Positions 1 through 8,228 of a stretch of 64,000 nt of DNA are shown here, piece by piece. A program made the translations under genes and the position numbers. This stretch comes from SZUA-100 sp965248135 (lineage in GTDB: Bacteria; Pseudomonadota; Alphaproteobacteria; Rhizobiales; Rhizobiaceae), in NCBI GenBank assembly GCA_965248135.1, contig CBDFIN010000012.1, forward strand, positions 1,302,001 through 1,366,000. Direction: 5' to 3'. Below the pieces are notes generated by a model. It saw only the letters and a program-made list of their open reading frames with translations. It was not told the DNA's origin and did not search any database. How positions within the stretch are numbered: position 1 is the stretch's first letter; each line of letters opens with the position of its first letter.

Positions 1-410
1 GCTCGAACATGATCGATCTGATCACCGCGATACCCCATTTAAGCAAGTTCAATGTGCTTGTGCTGATTCATTATCTGTCGATGGGAACATTGCTGTTTTT
101 CTATCCACTTTTTCTTGTTTCGAAGATGATGGAGATGGATTTTGTCATGCCGATGATCATGCATGCAATTTTGGTAACGGTTTTTGCCGTGGCATATGAG
201 ATCAACAAACATCATCTACCGCAATTTGCCCGCACCTCTGGTGTCTGGTTTTTGGCGATGGCGATAGTTTTTCCAGTCATCTATGTCACCATGACACCGT
301 TGGGTTTGTTTACACTGGGTACAACATCCTGGGAGACCCGCGGCGCGGCGGCTAAGCCCAGAAAAGTGGCAACGGCCAACGGCGATATGTCCACCAGCGG
401 GGTTGGCTGA
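1..410 (+). CDS. C-terminal end of a membrane glycosyltransferase (chitin/hyaluronan synthase-like), partial
   Basis: The reading frame is open to the left edge of the window, so this is probably the 3' part of a larger gene; the first internal ATG is at 9. About 133 residues are visible. They hold three or four hydrophobic segments, roughly residues 15-37, 45-62 and 78-100. They are followed by a TSWETRG motif, which resembles the SWGTRG-type motif at the end of the membrane domain of chitin and hyaluronan synthase-like GT2 enzymes. The tail is polar. The stop overlaps the ATG of the next gene by one base, so the two are translationally coupled. The downstream adaptor and TolC-like genes fit an exported polysaccharide system. 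The catalytic domain lies outside the window, so the family call is an inference. Confidence 0.5.
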   Translation, partial: SNMIDLITAIPHLSKFNVLVLIHYLSMGTLLFFYPLFLVSKMMEMDFVMPMIMHAILVTVFAVAYEINKHHLPQFARTSGVWFLAMAIVFPVIYVTMTPLGLFTLGTTSWETRGAAAKPRKVATANGDMSTSGVG

Positions 411-2032
411 TGAACTCATATCTCTCTCTCGTTGAAAGGCGTGCCCACCAGGCACCGCTCAAGGTGATGTTTGTCGGGCCGGATCTTGCCGGCGTAACCG
501 GTATTTTTCGCCGCGGCGACGAGCCAATAGAGGTCGAGCACGCCAGTAGTCTGAGCGAATTGCAGGACCTGCTTGACAGCCATTCATATGATTGTGTGAT
601 GATCGATCAAAGGCGTCAGGACGCTGGTGATCCGCTCAAAATCACAGCGCTTGCCGCCTCCCAGCAGGTATCGCATCTGATTGTCATGGCAGCGCCAGAT
701 GCCGCCGATACCTATCGCCAGATCACCGGCATTCAGGACGTGCTCGAAACACCGGTGGCACCTCAAAGAATCGTTGAGTGCATTGTCTCCGCCGCCGAAT
801 CCGCAGCTCGGGTTGACGCTGAAGCGGCCGAGGCTGCAGGTGAAATACCAGCTGCTGAAGACCTGGTTGTTCAGCCGGGGCCCGAGATCGACGACAACGA
901 GTTTGAGACCTCCGTTTCGGCGGTGAAAAAACTGGACGGAATGTTGTGGCAGAAATTCCTGCCCTTGGTGAGTTTTCTCTACAAGAAGATGGCGATTGCC
1001 ATCTTGAGCGCGCTGTTTTTGACCTTTCTGTTTTACGGCGTCATGATAATTTTCTTTATCGCTTCCAGCAGTTGGTCGATGCCAATTGAACTGTCTCGCG
1101 GCCATGAACTTGTGTTGCGGGCCGAGCGCGATCTCGGTCAGATGAAGGTGCGGCAGAACCAGGTGCGTCAGGCACTGCAGGAAGCCAATGCCAATCTAAC
1201 CAATGCCAATAGAAAACGACGTGACGCAGAACTTGTGCTTTCGATATCAAAAAAGACGGTTGAGCTTGAGATCGCCCGGCAAACCACGATGGCACGGCAA
1301 GCACGGGCTCATATCAAGCGTTTGAATCAAGTAATAGCCGACTTTAACCGCAACAACAAACGTAGCGCCTTCGCTCGAAATCTCAATGCTGCTTACCGAC
1401 AACGAACCATCACCATGAAGTCACTCAACTCCGGAACTTTAGCTATTCTGGAGACCCTGCATCGCATGGCGCTGATATCCAATGAACTTGCCATGAAGGA
1501 GATTGAACGGGACCGCATCAACCATCGTCTGCTGTTTTTAAAATCCCTCAAGGCGGAAATGGGTGAACCGGAAATTAGAACCATTGTTTCCGCCGGTTCG
1601 GATTTTGTTCAGCTTGCACGGCAGGTAATTGAAGCCAAGGCAACTATTGCCGAGGCAACCAAGGCGCGCGAGACTGCCGAAGCCGAAGCCAGGCATTTAA
1701 ACGACAGTCTTACGGTTGTCTCCAGTAATATAGCATCGCTAGTGACGACGCCGGTTGGACGGGCAATCAGCGAGCCGGTAACGGTGCTGTTTGTGCCCTA
1801 TGCCAATGCCAGCAACTATAGTGAAGGCAGCAATCTTTATGGCTGTTATACGACAATATTCGGTTGCAGCAGCATCGGCACTACCGGCAGCGTCATAGAG
1901 GGCGAAACCAGCGCCGTGCATCCATTGTTCGGCAAACCACTGCGCGGCATCTTTGTTGAAGCCAACATCACCCGGCCAGAAGATACAAGGGAGGAGCTTG
2001 TGCATGTGGGACGACCGCCACTATTCTTTTAA
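410..2032 (+). CDS. Inner-membrane adaptor with a degenerate receiver-like N-terminus and HlyD-like coiled coil
   Basis: This 540-residue protein has an unusual architecture. Residues 16-125 look like a response-regulator receiver fold. Asp66 lies in a CVMID strand, but the N-terminal acidic pair is reduced and the conserved Lys is replaced (ETP instead of KP), so normal phosphorylation is doubtful. A linker rich in Ala and Glu follows, then one strong membrane segment at about 193-219. Long heptad-like coiled coil covers about 228-310 and 355-435. The C-terminal part (about 440-540) resembles the periplasmic barrel end of membrane-fusion proteins. The cytoplasmic receiver, single membrane pass and periplasmic coiled coil suggest a HlyD-type adaptor that links the upstream glycosyltransferase to the downstream outer-membrane protein. 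It starts one base inside the preceding stop and overlaps the next gene. Confidence 0.6.
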   Translation: MNSYLSLVERRAHQAPLKVMFVGPDLAGVTGIFRRGDEPIEVEHASSLSELQDLLDSHSYDCVMIDQRRQDAGDPLKITALAASQQVSHLIVMAAPDAADTYRQITGIQDVLETPVAPQRIVECIVSAAESAARVDAEAAEAAGEIPAAEDLVVQPGPEIDDNEFETSVSAVKKLDGMLWQKFLPLVSFLYKKMAIAILSALFLTFLFYGVMIIFFIASSSWSMPIELSRGHELVLRAERDLGQMKVRQNQVRQALQEANANLTNANRKRRDAELVLSISKKTVELEIARQTTMARQARAHIKRLNQVIADFNRNNKRSAFARNLNAAYRQRTITMKSLNSGTLAILETLHRMALISNELAMKEIERDRINHRLLFLKSLKAEMGEPEIRTIVSAGSDFVQLARQVIEAKATIAEATKARETAEAEARHLNDSLTVVSSNIASLVTTPVGRAISEPVTVLFVPYANASNYSEGSNLYGCYTTIFGCSSIGTTGSVIEGETSAVHPLFGKPLRGIFVEANITRPEDTREELVHVGRPPLFF

Positions 2033-3260
2033 GGCAATGACAGTCGCGTTTTTTGCCGTTGGTCTGTTGGCATCGGGGTGCACAACATCTGCAGTTAACG
2101 GGTTGTCGATCAAGCCCGATAGCAGGGGTCAAGAGGTGCTGCACACGGGCTCTGTTAAAGCCGCAGACCCGCTACCGGCACGGCCTGAGACCAAACAAGC
2201 CGGCGAAACCAAACCGTCAACCGCAGTGTCGACAAGCGAAGCCTTCCGCGACAAAAAACCTGCCATCGCCGCCGCCAGGGATTCCGCCTGGTGCCGCTAC
2301 ATCGATGCAAATTCCCGCGCCCAGAGTGCCATATTGCGCTCGCCCACCATTGCCGCCGATATAAATGACGAAGGTGATGGGGGGGTGAGCATCTCCTATG
2401 ATTTTGTTGATCTGGCCAGGGCCAGGATCAAACAGCAAACCGCAGAAGCCCAATGCCGGCGATTTCTTGTCGCCACAAAGCTGGCGCGCATTATGATTAT
2501 CGCTCCTCAAAGCCTCACACTTGCCGGAAACAAGGCGAGAGCTGATTACATTGAAAGCAGGAGACCGGTACTCAGCGGCATCAAACAAAAAATCAAGGCA
2601 CATATCGCCAATGGTGAGATGACGGTGCAGTTGGGAACGGCGCTAATTCAACACGCTGAAACCGTCGCCTCGGTCGAGCACCGGTCACGGGCACAGGCTC
2701 TCCAGCGCCGGGCCATTGGCAAGCTCGACAAGGACACGAAAATTGGTCTTGATTCCGAATTGGAAGACGCCGAACGGACCCTGCAGGAGATCAGTCGCCG
2801 ATCGCGCTCGCTGGATGCGCTGCAAATCAGTGTCAGCGCCGGCTATGGTTATCAGGGCGACAGTGGTATCAGATCCGACAGCGGCTATGGCAAGGTCAAG
2901 CTATCCTATCGCCTGGGGGCGATTAGCCCGACCCGAATCAAGTATGAGGAAATCGCCGCACAAGCCCGGGTGGAGGCGCTGCATGAACCCAATCGCGGCA
3001 TGTTGTGGCGTTCAACCGAAATGTCGCGGGCCGTTGGCAATGCCCGCAGCGGATTGGTTGCCCAGCGCAAACAATTGCTCCGCGCCATGCATGAGGCACG
3101 GGCCAATACCGCGCGTTATGTCAAAGGCTACGAAGTCGAGATGCTACAACCGCGATATCGCGGCCAGATCGACTCTATTGCGCTGGTGGCTGAAATGCGC
3201 GGCATTGACGCAACTTTGATCGATATGCAGCGGGTGGAGCGTAACCTGCGGTTTCAATAG
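2004..3260 (+). CDS. TolC-like outer-membrane lipoprotein
   Basis: About 418 residues. The ATG at 2004 is preceded by GAGGAG at 1991-1996 and overlaps the previous gene by 29 bases; a second possible ATG at 2037 gives a more standard signal peptide. The signal segment ends in a lipobox (LASGC), so the mature protein should be lipidated. A low-complexity linker follows, then mostly helical sequence with coiled-coil character. A tyrosine- and glycine-rich strand-like stretch (SAGYGYQG, SYRLGA) is followed by more helix. This alternation is typical of TolC-family outer-membrane channels, though similarity is weak. As third gene of the cluster it would supply the outer-membrane exit for the product of the glycosyltransferase and adaptor. 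It could also be a non-channel lipoprotein partner. Confidence 0.5.
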   Translation: MWDDRHYSFKAMTVAFFAVGLLASGCTTSAVNGLSIKPDSRGQEVLHTGSVKAADPLPARPETKQAGETKPSTAVSTSEAFRDKKPAIAAARDSAWCRYIDANSRAQSAILRSPTIAADINDEGDGGVSISYDFVDLARARIKQQTAEAQCRRFLVATKLARIMIIAPQSLTLAGNKARADYIESRRPVLSGIKQKIKAHIANGEMTVQLGTALIQHAETVASVEHRSRAQALQRRAIGKLDKDTKIGLDSELEDAERTLQEISRRSRSLDALQISVSAGYGYQGDSGIRSDSGYGKVKLSYRLGAISPTRIKYEEIAAQARVEALHEPNRGMLWRSTEMSRAVGNARSGLVAQRKQLLRAMHEARANTARYVKGYEVEMLQPRYRGQIDSIALVAEMRGIDATLIDMQRVERNLRFQ

Positions 3261-3271
3261 GGTTTGTGGAT

Positions 3272-3299
3272 AGCATGATGGTTTAAAAGTAATCATGCT
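3272..3299. terminator. Hairpin between convergent genes
   Basis: Perfect 8-bp stem AGCATGAT/ATCATGCT around a 12-base A/T-rich loop, 12 bases after the lipoprotein stop and facing the convergent NapC-type gene. It lacks a long T tract. A closely similar but imperfect version lies at about 40094-40124, so it may be a dispersed palindromic repeat that also acts as a terminator. Confidence 0.4.
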
Positions 3300-3364
3300 A
3301 TAAGTGGATATCTGCGCCTCCTTTTTCTACCATCGGTCGGGTCAATATCAAGTTCATTTGGTCT

Positions 3365-3940
3365 TTAGTCGTCATCATCGTCCAAACCGGCTGGCAATTT
3401 GTGTGCAAGGCCCTGATGGCATTCTATGCAGGTTTTACCATCTTTCATCGCTTCTTGCATTTTTTCAGATGCCCGACGTGTCTGATTGTGAAAATCCATT
3501 GCAGCATAGCTGTGGCAATTGCGACATTCGCGCGAGTCACTCTGCTTCATTGAAGCCCAAACCCGTTCTGCCAATAGCAGCCGTTTTGCTTCGAATTTTT
3601 CCGGTGTGGAGATGGAACCGACCATCTTGTGGTATAGTTCGCCGGATGCGGATATCTTTCGAATGAGCTTTGCTGTCCAGTCTTTTGGCACATGACAATC
3701 CGAGCAGATCACCCTAACTCCCGACGGGTTCTTGAAGTGCTTTGTCTTTTGGTATTCCGGCAAAACAGTGGAGCGCATTTCGTGACATGAGACGCAGAAC
3801 TCCATGGTGTTTGTATATTCCATGAAAGTATTGAATCCACCCCAGAACATGATGCCGGCCAAGCCGCCGACTATGAAAATAGCGCCCAACGCGAACCGTT
3901 GTGATGGTCGCCAGAACCATCGCCAGACATTTTTGATCAT
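3365..3940 (-). CDS. NapC/NirT-family tetraheme cytochrome c
   Basis: Membrane-anchored quinol-oxidising cytochrome of about 191 residues. An N-terminal membrane segment (FALGAIFIVGGLAGIMFWGG) is followed by four CXXCH haem-binding motifs: CVSCH, CSDCH, CRNCH and CIECH. That is the number and spacing of the NapC/NirT/NrfH family, which pass electrons from quinol to periplasmic reductases. The ATG at 3940 starts just before the membrane segment; an upstream TTG at 3994 is possible but has no ribosome-binding site. The protein ends in an acidic DDDDD tail. It follows the diheme cytochrome gene on the same strand, so the two probably form an operon. No terminal reductase gene is visible beside it. 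Confidence 0.88.
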   Translation of the reverse strand: MIKNVWRWFWRPSQRFALGAIFIVGGLAGIMFWGGFNTFMEYTNTMEFCVSCHEMRSTVLPEYQKTKHFKNPSGVRVICSDCHVPKDWTAKLIRKISASGELYHKMVGSISTPEKFEAKRLLLAERVWASMKQSDSRECRNCHSYAAMDFHNQTRRASEKMQEAMKDGKTCIECHQGLAHKLPAGLDDDDD

Positions 3941-4011
3941 TGATTGCACCCGCCGACTACAATTGCCCGCATCATTGGAATTCGATGCGGACAATTATTG
4001 ACTGGAAAAAA

Positions 4012-4737
4012 TTAGCGTTCTTTCGGTAATGTTGCCATATGGGCCATGAGATCGACGGCTATCTGCCGGTCAAGTACACGCAGCGCAGGCATTTGCTCGG
4101 CAGGCTGACCATTGAGAATCTTGTGCAGTACTTCCCATGGATTGCCCAGTTGTTTACCCAGTGTCTTGCCCATATCGTCGGGCTTGTCACCTTTCGCTCC
4201 ATGGCATTGGGAGCACATGGTATTGAAGTAGTTCATGCCGCGAGCAGCATCTCCACCCATCGCTGCCTTTGAGCCGTAATCTATATATTTGCTCATATCG
4301 ATTTGACCGGCAGACACAAACAGTGCCAGGTCCGCGAAATCGGTATCGGCCATTTTGCCGGCCAATTTGTGGGTATCATCCTTCAGTACGGCGATGATTT
4401 CGCCCGCATCAGCCCCGGCCATACCGTCAATGCCCTTGATACCAGTTTGATATGATCCACTGGCATAGGCACCAGCAGCGCCTTTGTAGTCCCACCCGTG
4501 ACACGATTTACAGCGCCAAGTCGTGTTGCCCTTTTTCTTTGTGTTTGAAGCTGGCCAGGCAGAATGGGTGTCTTTAGGCTTTTCTGCTTTGATAACGGCA
4601 AACCATTTGTCATAAAGCTTTGCACCACGTGCAATCGAACCTTCATCGGCGGCAATCGCCGGGGTGGTGAACATGATCGCAACAGCGAATGCCCCGGTCA
4701 CACCTGATTTAGTTGCAAAATCGAGAATCTTGCCCAT
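4012..4737 (-). CDS. Periplasmic diheme c-type cytochrome
   Basis: 241 residues with a Sec signal peptide ending in TPAIAADE. It has two haem c sites: CKSCHGWDYKGAAGAY in the first half and CSQCHGAKGDKPDD in the second. Each half looks like a class I cytochrome c domain, and a Met-containing segment (AEQMPAL) could supply a distal ligand. A strong ribosome-binding site (AAGGAGAAAAAG) precedes the ATG. The NapC-type gene follows immediately, so the likely route is quinol, then the tetraheme anchor, then this diheme carrier, then an unknown acceptor. The organisation resembles carrier pairs of anaerobic or sulfur-compound respiration, but nothing in the window fixes the substrate. Confidence 0.8.
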   Translation of the reverse strand: MGKILDFATKSGVTGAFAVAIMFTTPAIAADEGSIARGAKLYDKWFAVIKAEKPKDTHSAWPASNTKKKGNTTWRCKSCHGWDYKGAAGAYASGSYQTGIKGIDGMAGADAGEIIAVLKDDTHKLAGKMADTDFADLALFVSAGQIDMSKYIDYGSKAAMGGDAARGMNYFNTMCSQCHGAKGDKPDDMGKTLGKQLGNPWEVLHKILNGQPAEQMPALRVLDRQIAVDLMAHMATLPKER

Positions 4738-4992
4738 CTTTTTCTCCTTATCCTGTGCCTCTTCCCAACCCTCTTACCATTCCCTACGGTTGACCCTGCG
4801 TTGTCGTTGACCGAAGTCAATTACCGTCAGTATTTATGAGTTTTAAACGATGTCTGGGTTTGCGAATTAACCGGCGACCTTGATGTGGCAGCGGTAATAA
4901 GGATAAATTCTTAATGATTTTGGGCCAAAAATCTTCAACTAACAACATTATCGTGTCCGTTGGTGTAATTACAGGGATATAGGAGTTTATCA

Positions 4993-5385
4993 ATGGTTCG
5001 TCTTGTGCTCGCGCTCTCAATGCTATTTTGTTTTGCTGGCAATTCAATGGCTTCCAGCCTTACGGTCAGCCAAAAAATAGTAATGCAAACCGCGATGAAT
5101 CGACATATTGAAAGCAATACAGTGGACGGCATAATGCAGTATGTCGATCTGAAAACTGGTCAGGTCAAGGAATTGATTCCTACCAAATCTCATCCGATGA
5201 TCATGACATTGGGAGATAAATATGTCCTTTGTACCGATTTTCGTGATCAAGATGGCAATCCCGTCAATGTCGACTTTTATGTCACCGCCAGCAATGGTGG
5301 GTTTACAATTTTCCAGACCGAGATTGACAATCGCAATCCATTGAAAAAGCTCATAAAAGATGGCAAAGCCAAAATGACCAAGTAA
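4993..5385 (+). CDS. Hypothetical secreted protein next to a diguanylate cyclase
   Basis: 130 residues with a clear signal peptide (hydrophobic LVLALSMLFCFAG, cleavage after SMA). TAGGAG lies ahead of the ATG. The mature protein of about 110 residues is mixed alpha/beta, with repeated Asp/Asn positions (DFRDQDGNPVNVDFY) and one Cys. I do not recognise the family. The stop is 20 bases before the membrane-bound GGDEF gene, so the two are likely co-transcribed. The small periplasmic protein could be a ligand-binding or modulating partner for the periplasmic domain of that cyclase; this is inference from position only. Confidence 0.7.
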   Translation: MVRLVLALSMLFCFAGNSMASSLTVSQKIVMQTAMNRHIESNTVDGIMQYVDLKTGQVKELIPTKSHPMIMTLGDKYVLCTDFRDQDGNPVNVDFYVTASNGGFTIFQTEIDNRNPLKKLIKDGKAKMTK

Positions 5386-5405
5386 CTCGAAACCAGTCAA
5401 GCGTC

Positions 5406-7022
5406 ATGTTTCACCGTTACGCCATCGCGAAATTCTTGCTAATGTTTATTCCTGCGTTCACGCTGTCCACAGGAATAATATTGTATTTTGTCTCCGCGAG
5501 CCAGATCTCCAAAGCCAGCGATCAACTCGGCGCACGGATTGGTGCAAACGTGGCCAAGATATCCGGTTTGATCAACCCCGGTCTGATCAATTCCAATCCC
5601 CAGCTCACTTCGAAATTGCTGTCTATACTGACGTCCGATCAGGCCATCACCTGTGTCGATGTCCAACTTGCCGGTAATTTCAACAAGCGATTATCCCAAC
5701 CAAGAAATCTGGGTTGCCGGGTAATGAAGCCGCAGAAAACAGTCGAACTTGATGTTCCCAACATTGATTCTATGACCATCGTTGTCGGTTTTAACGAGAA
5801 CGAAATCGCCGAATTGCGGCAAAACGCCTGGCTGACGACAGTGTTCACCACTGCTGCGGCTGTCGCAGCGGCTTTGGGCTTTGGAATTTTTGCGTTTCGT
5901 AGTTCGGTTTCAAAGCCTGTTCACCAGCTGATCAGAGCCATTTCCTCCTCCGAAGACGGTCGCTTTACGCGCGCACTGGAAGAAAGTGACGACGAGATCG
6001 GCAGATTGTGTTCCTCGTTTAATATGATGCAGGACAAGCTGGAAAACGAACGACACCGCACTCGTTCGACGCTTAAAAACCTCGAGACAATTTACAATAC
6101 GACGCCGGCGTTGCTGTTCACTATGGATATTGACGGAACCATAAAATCCACCAGTGAATTCTGGCTGGAAGAATCAGGATATTCAGCAGAAGAGGTAAAA
6201 GGCAGGTCTCTTGAAAACCTGCTCAATTCAGAATCTCGCGCCAAACTGAGATCGCAAGTGCTTGATGTCTTGCCGGTTGCCGGTTTCTTGCGAGATATTG
6301 ACCTTAGCTTTGTCTTGAAAAGCGGCGATGAAGTTGAGGTTCTGCTGTCGATTGTGCCCGATAGAAGAAGGACCAATGGACAATTTGTCTGCATTATGAA
6401 CGACATTACCAAGTTGCGGGCTGCGGAAAAGAGACTGCATACCCTTTCTGTCACCGACGAATTAACCGGATTACCCAACCGGCGGGCGATGACGGAATAT
6501 TTTGAAACAATGGCGCTGGGTCAGGACGCGCGTCTGTCGGACTGGGCTTTGTTGTTTGTTGATCTTGATGACTTCAAGGTGATTAATGATACATTCGGTC
6601 ATGAGGCTGGCGACAGGGTTTTGAGCATTGTGGCAAAGCGCATATCCGACATTGTCGGCAGCAATGGTTTTGTCGCAAGATTTGGCGGCGATGAATTTGC
6701 AATCGCACTGAAAAACATCAAAGACCACGAACACACGCGCGAAATTTGCAATACCATCATCACTTCAATTTGCCAAGAAATTGAGTTTGACAATGGTGCA
6801 GGACAAATTGGCGCCAGCATTGGCATCGCCTATGGTCATGATGCAGCCATCGATCCTGCAGAAACGCTCCGCCTGGCGGATCAAGCAATGTATGTGGCGA
6901 AAAACAAGGGCAAGAATCGCGCGTTGTTTTATGAAGACATCAAAATCCAGACCGTGCAGACGACAGATAATAACGTTGGTAAAGACAAGTTCGATGACAC
7001 TATTCTTGACCTCTGTGGCTAG
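5406..7022 (+). CDS. Membrane diguanylate cyclase (HAMP-PAS-GGDEF)
   Basis: 538 residues. One membrane segment lies at about 10-30, then a periplasmic sensor region to about 137, a second membrane segment at about 139-162, a HAMP linker to about 215, a PAS domain at about 222-340 and a GGDEF domain at about 345-505. The active-site motif is intact (RFGGDEF), preceded by the usual DELTGLPNRR and FVDLDDFKVIND motifs, so the protein should make c-di-GMP from GTP. No RxxD inhibitory site is seen just upstream of GGDEF, so product feedback may be absent. No EAL domain is present. The gene follows the small secreted protein gene and ends directly in a palindromic repeat. Confidence 0.9.
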   Translation: MFHRYAIAKFLLMFIPAFTLSTGIILYFVSASQISKASDQLGARIGANVAKISGLINPGLINSNPQLTSKLLSILTSDQAITCVDVQLAGNFNKRLSQPRNLGCRVMKPQKTVELDVPNIDSMTIVVGFNENEIAELRQNAWLTTVFTTAAAVAAALGFGIFAFRSSVSKPVHQLIRAISSSEDGRFTRALEESDDEIGRLCSSFNMMQDKLENERHRTRSTLKNLETIYNTTPALLFTMDIDGTIKSTSEFWLEESGYSAEEVKGRSLENLLNSESRAKLRSQVLDVLPVAGFLRDIDLSFVLKSGDEVEVLLSIVPDRRRTNGQFVCIMNDITKLRAAEKRLHTLSVTDELTGLPNRRAMTEYFETMALGQDARLSDWALLFVDLDDFKVINDTFGHEAGDRVLSIVAKRISDIVGSNGFVARFGGDEFAIALKNIKDHEHTREICNTIITSICQEIEFDNGAGQIGASIGIAYGHDAAIDPAETLRLADQAMYVAKNKGKNRALFYEDIKIQTVQTTDNNVGKDKFDDTILDLCG

Positions 7023-7124
7023 AGCATATTCCCGAAAAGTGTGTGCGGTTTTCGTAAAAAGTATATGCGTCAAAACAAAGAGATAGAGCATTTAAAGTGA
7101 CTCCAACTAAACGAAAAATGCTCT
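7021..7124. repeat. RIME-like double palindrome
   Basis: About 104 bp directly after the GGDEF stop, made of two imperfect hairpins. The first has arms GCATAT (7024-7029) and ATATGC (7063-7068) around a CCCGAAAA...TTTTCG inner stem. The second has arms AGAGCATTT (7085-7093) and AAATGCTCT (7116-7124). The layout and words such as CCCGAAAAGTG and CAAAACAAAGAGATAGAGCA recall the Rhizobium-specific intergenic mosaic element family. It may also terminate transcription of the upstream gene. Confidence 0.65.
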
Positions 7125-7225
7125 TTTCGTGTGCACGGGAAATATAACACGAATACCCGGTATGACCACCAAGCTGACCTTTGACAACTTCAACGGGGCT
7201 TTGCCAAGGGAAGTTAATTTTGGTC

Positions 7226-7394
7226 CTAGTGGAATGAATTTGACATTTGGCACCCACTTGCAGCTTCGTTCATTTTCAAATGTTAAATTCAAAAAATCCA
7301 CTAGATTCAACAACTTGCTAGTGGTTCTTTTGATTCCAACATTTGCAAATATGGGTGCTGCAACGGGATGCAAATGTTGGCACAGAACCACTAG
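7226..7394. repeat. CTAGTGG palindromic repeat, 169-bp copy 1
   Basis: Two hairpins in tandem, each bounded by CTAGTGG and CCACTAG. It is near-identical (about 8 differences) to 42301-42469, which has exactly the same length. The right terminus CCACTAG contains the complement of the TAG stop codon of the ybaK-like gene at 7391-7393, so the element reaches into that gene. With the RIME-like element it fills the stretch 7023-7390, in which no gene is seen. Confidence 0.85.
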
Positions 7395-7870
7395 ACAACT
7401 GAAATCACCGTTGCGGCAAGCGCCTGGGCAAGCGCCTTCGGATCAACCCGAAAGACCGAATTGGGTGTACCGGCAGCCGCATAGACTTTGTCAAACAACA
7501 GCAAGTCTTCGTCGATAAAGGTTGCGATGGGTGTCGCGTGGCCCATAGGTGGAATGCCGCCAATGGCGAAACCGGTCGCTTTTCGCACATAGGCTGCATC
7601 GGGCCGAGAAAGTTTGCAGCCGATCCTTTTGCCGGTGCGTTTTTCATGCACCCTGTTCTTGCCGGATACCAAAACAAGCAATGGTTCCAGATTATCGTCG
7701 CGGCAAAAAACCAGCGATTTGACGATTTGCGCCAGTGTCGTATCACAAGCCTTAGCGGCCTCTTCAGCCGTGCGGCTGCTTTGATCAAGCAGCATGATCT
7801 CTATTGGCAATTCGAGCCTGTTGGCCGCATCGACAACTCTTTGACACGCCGCGGGCAAAATTCGACTCAT
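7391..7870 (-). CDS. ybaK: YbaK/EbsC-family aminoacyl-tRNA deacylase
   Basis: 159 residues of the YbaK/ProX editing-domain family, which hydrolyses mischarged tRNA such as Cys-tRNA(Pro). Supporting features are the conserved Lys in QIVKSLVF, the GGIPPMGH motif and VYAAAGTPNSVF near the C-terminus, all typical of the family. The length matches stand-alone editing domains. It starts 16 bases after the ybaB stop on the same strand and probably reads from the dnaX-ybaB promoter. Its stop codon lies inside the terminal CTAG of a palindromic repeat, so the last residues (VV) may have been altered by insertion of that repeat. Confidence 0.85.
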   Translation of the reverse strand: MSRILPAACQRVVDAANRLELPIEIMLLDQSSRTAEEAAKACDTTLAQIVKSLVFCRDDNLEPLLVLVSGKNRVHEKRTGKRIGCKLSRPDAAYVRKATGFAIGGIPPMGHATPIATFIDEDLLLFDKVYAAAGTPNSVFRVDPKALAQALAATVISVV

Positions 7871-7886
7871 TGTGGTCGATCCATTG

Positions 7887-8213
7887 CTAAAACGGCAGTT
7901 TCATGCCGGGCGGGATCGGCAAACCAGCGGTTAATTCGCGTGTCTTATCCGCCATAGCGGTTTCAGCCTTGGCTTTGGCGTCATTATGCGCAGCGATAAT
8001 CAGATCCTCCAGCATCTCCGCCTCATCTGCGACAATCAACGAGGCATCGATAGCAATACCTTTCATCGTTCCCTTGCCTGAAAGAGTGACCGTAACAAGC
8101 CCGGCGCCGGAAGTGCCTTCAACTTCAATATTTTCAAGCTCGGCCTGCATGTCCTCCATTTTGGACTGCATTTCCTTGACCTTGCTCATCATGCCCATGA
8201 GGTCTTTCATCAT
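7887..8213 (-). CDS. ybaB: YbaB/EbfC nucleoid-associated protein
   Basis: 108 residues of the YbaB/EbfC family of small dimeric DNA-binding proteins. The N-terminal helix (MSKVKEMQSKMEDMQAEL), the central VTVTLSGKGTMKGIAID strand region and the C-terminal GLPIPPGMKLPF are characteristic. Two adjacent ATG codons (8213, 8210) follow GGAGCAG; the second is better spaced. It sits 15 bases after dnaX, the usual dnaX-ybaB arrangement. The recR gene that commonly follows ybaB is not here; a ybaK-like gene takes its place. Confidence 0.92.
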   Translation of the reverse strand: MMKDLMGMMSKVKEMQSKMEDMQAELENIEVEGTSGAGLVTVTLSGKGTMKGIAIDASLIVADEAEMLEDLIIAAHNDAKAKAETAMADKTRELTAGLPIPPGMKLPF

Positions 8214-8228
8214 CTGCTCCGTGTATTA

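Noticed and set aside
7245..7262. TGGCAC...TTGCA as a sigma-54 promoter in the 169-bp repeat
   Set aside because: Spacing between the GG and GC elements is one base short, the words belong to a hairpin arm, and one copy has the first element mutated.
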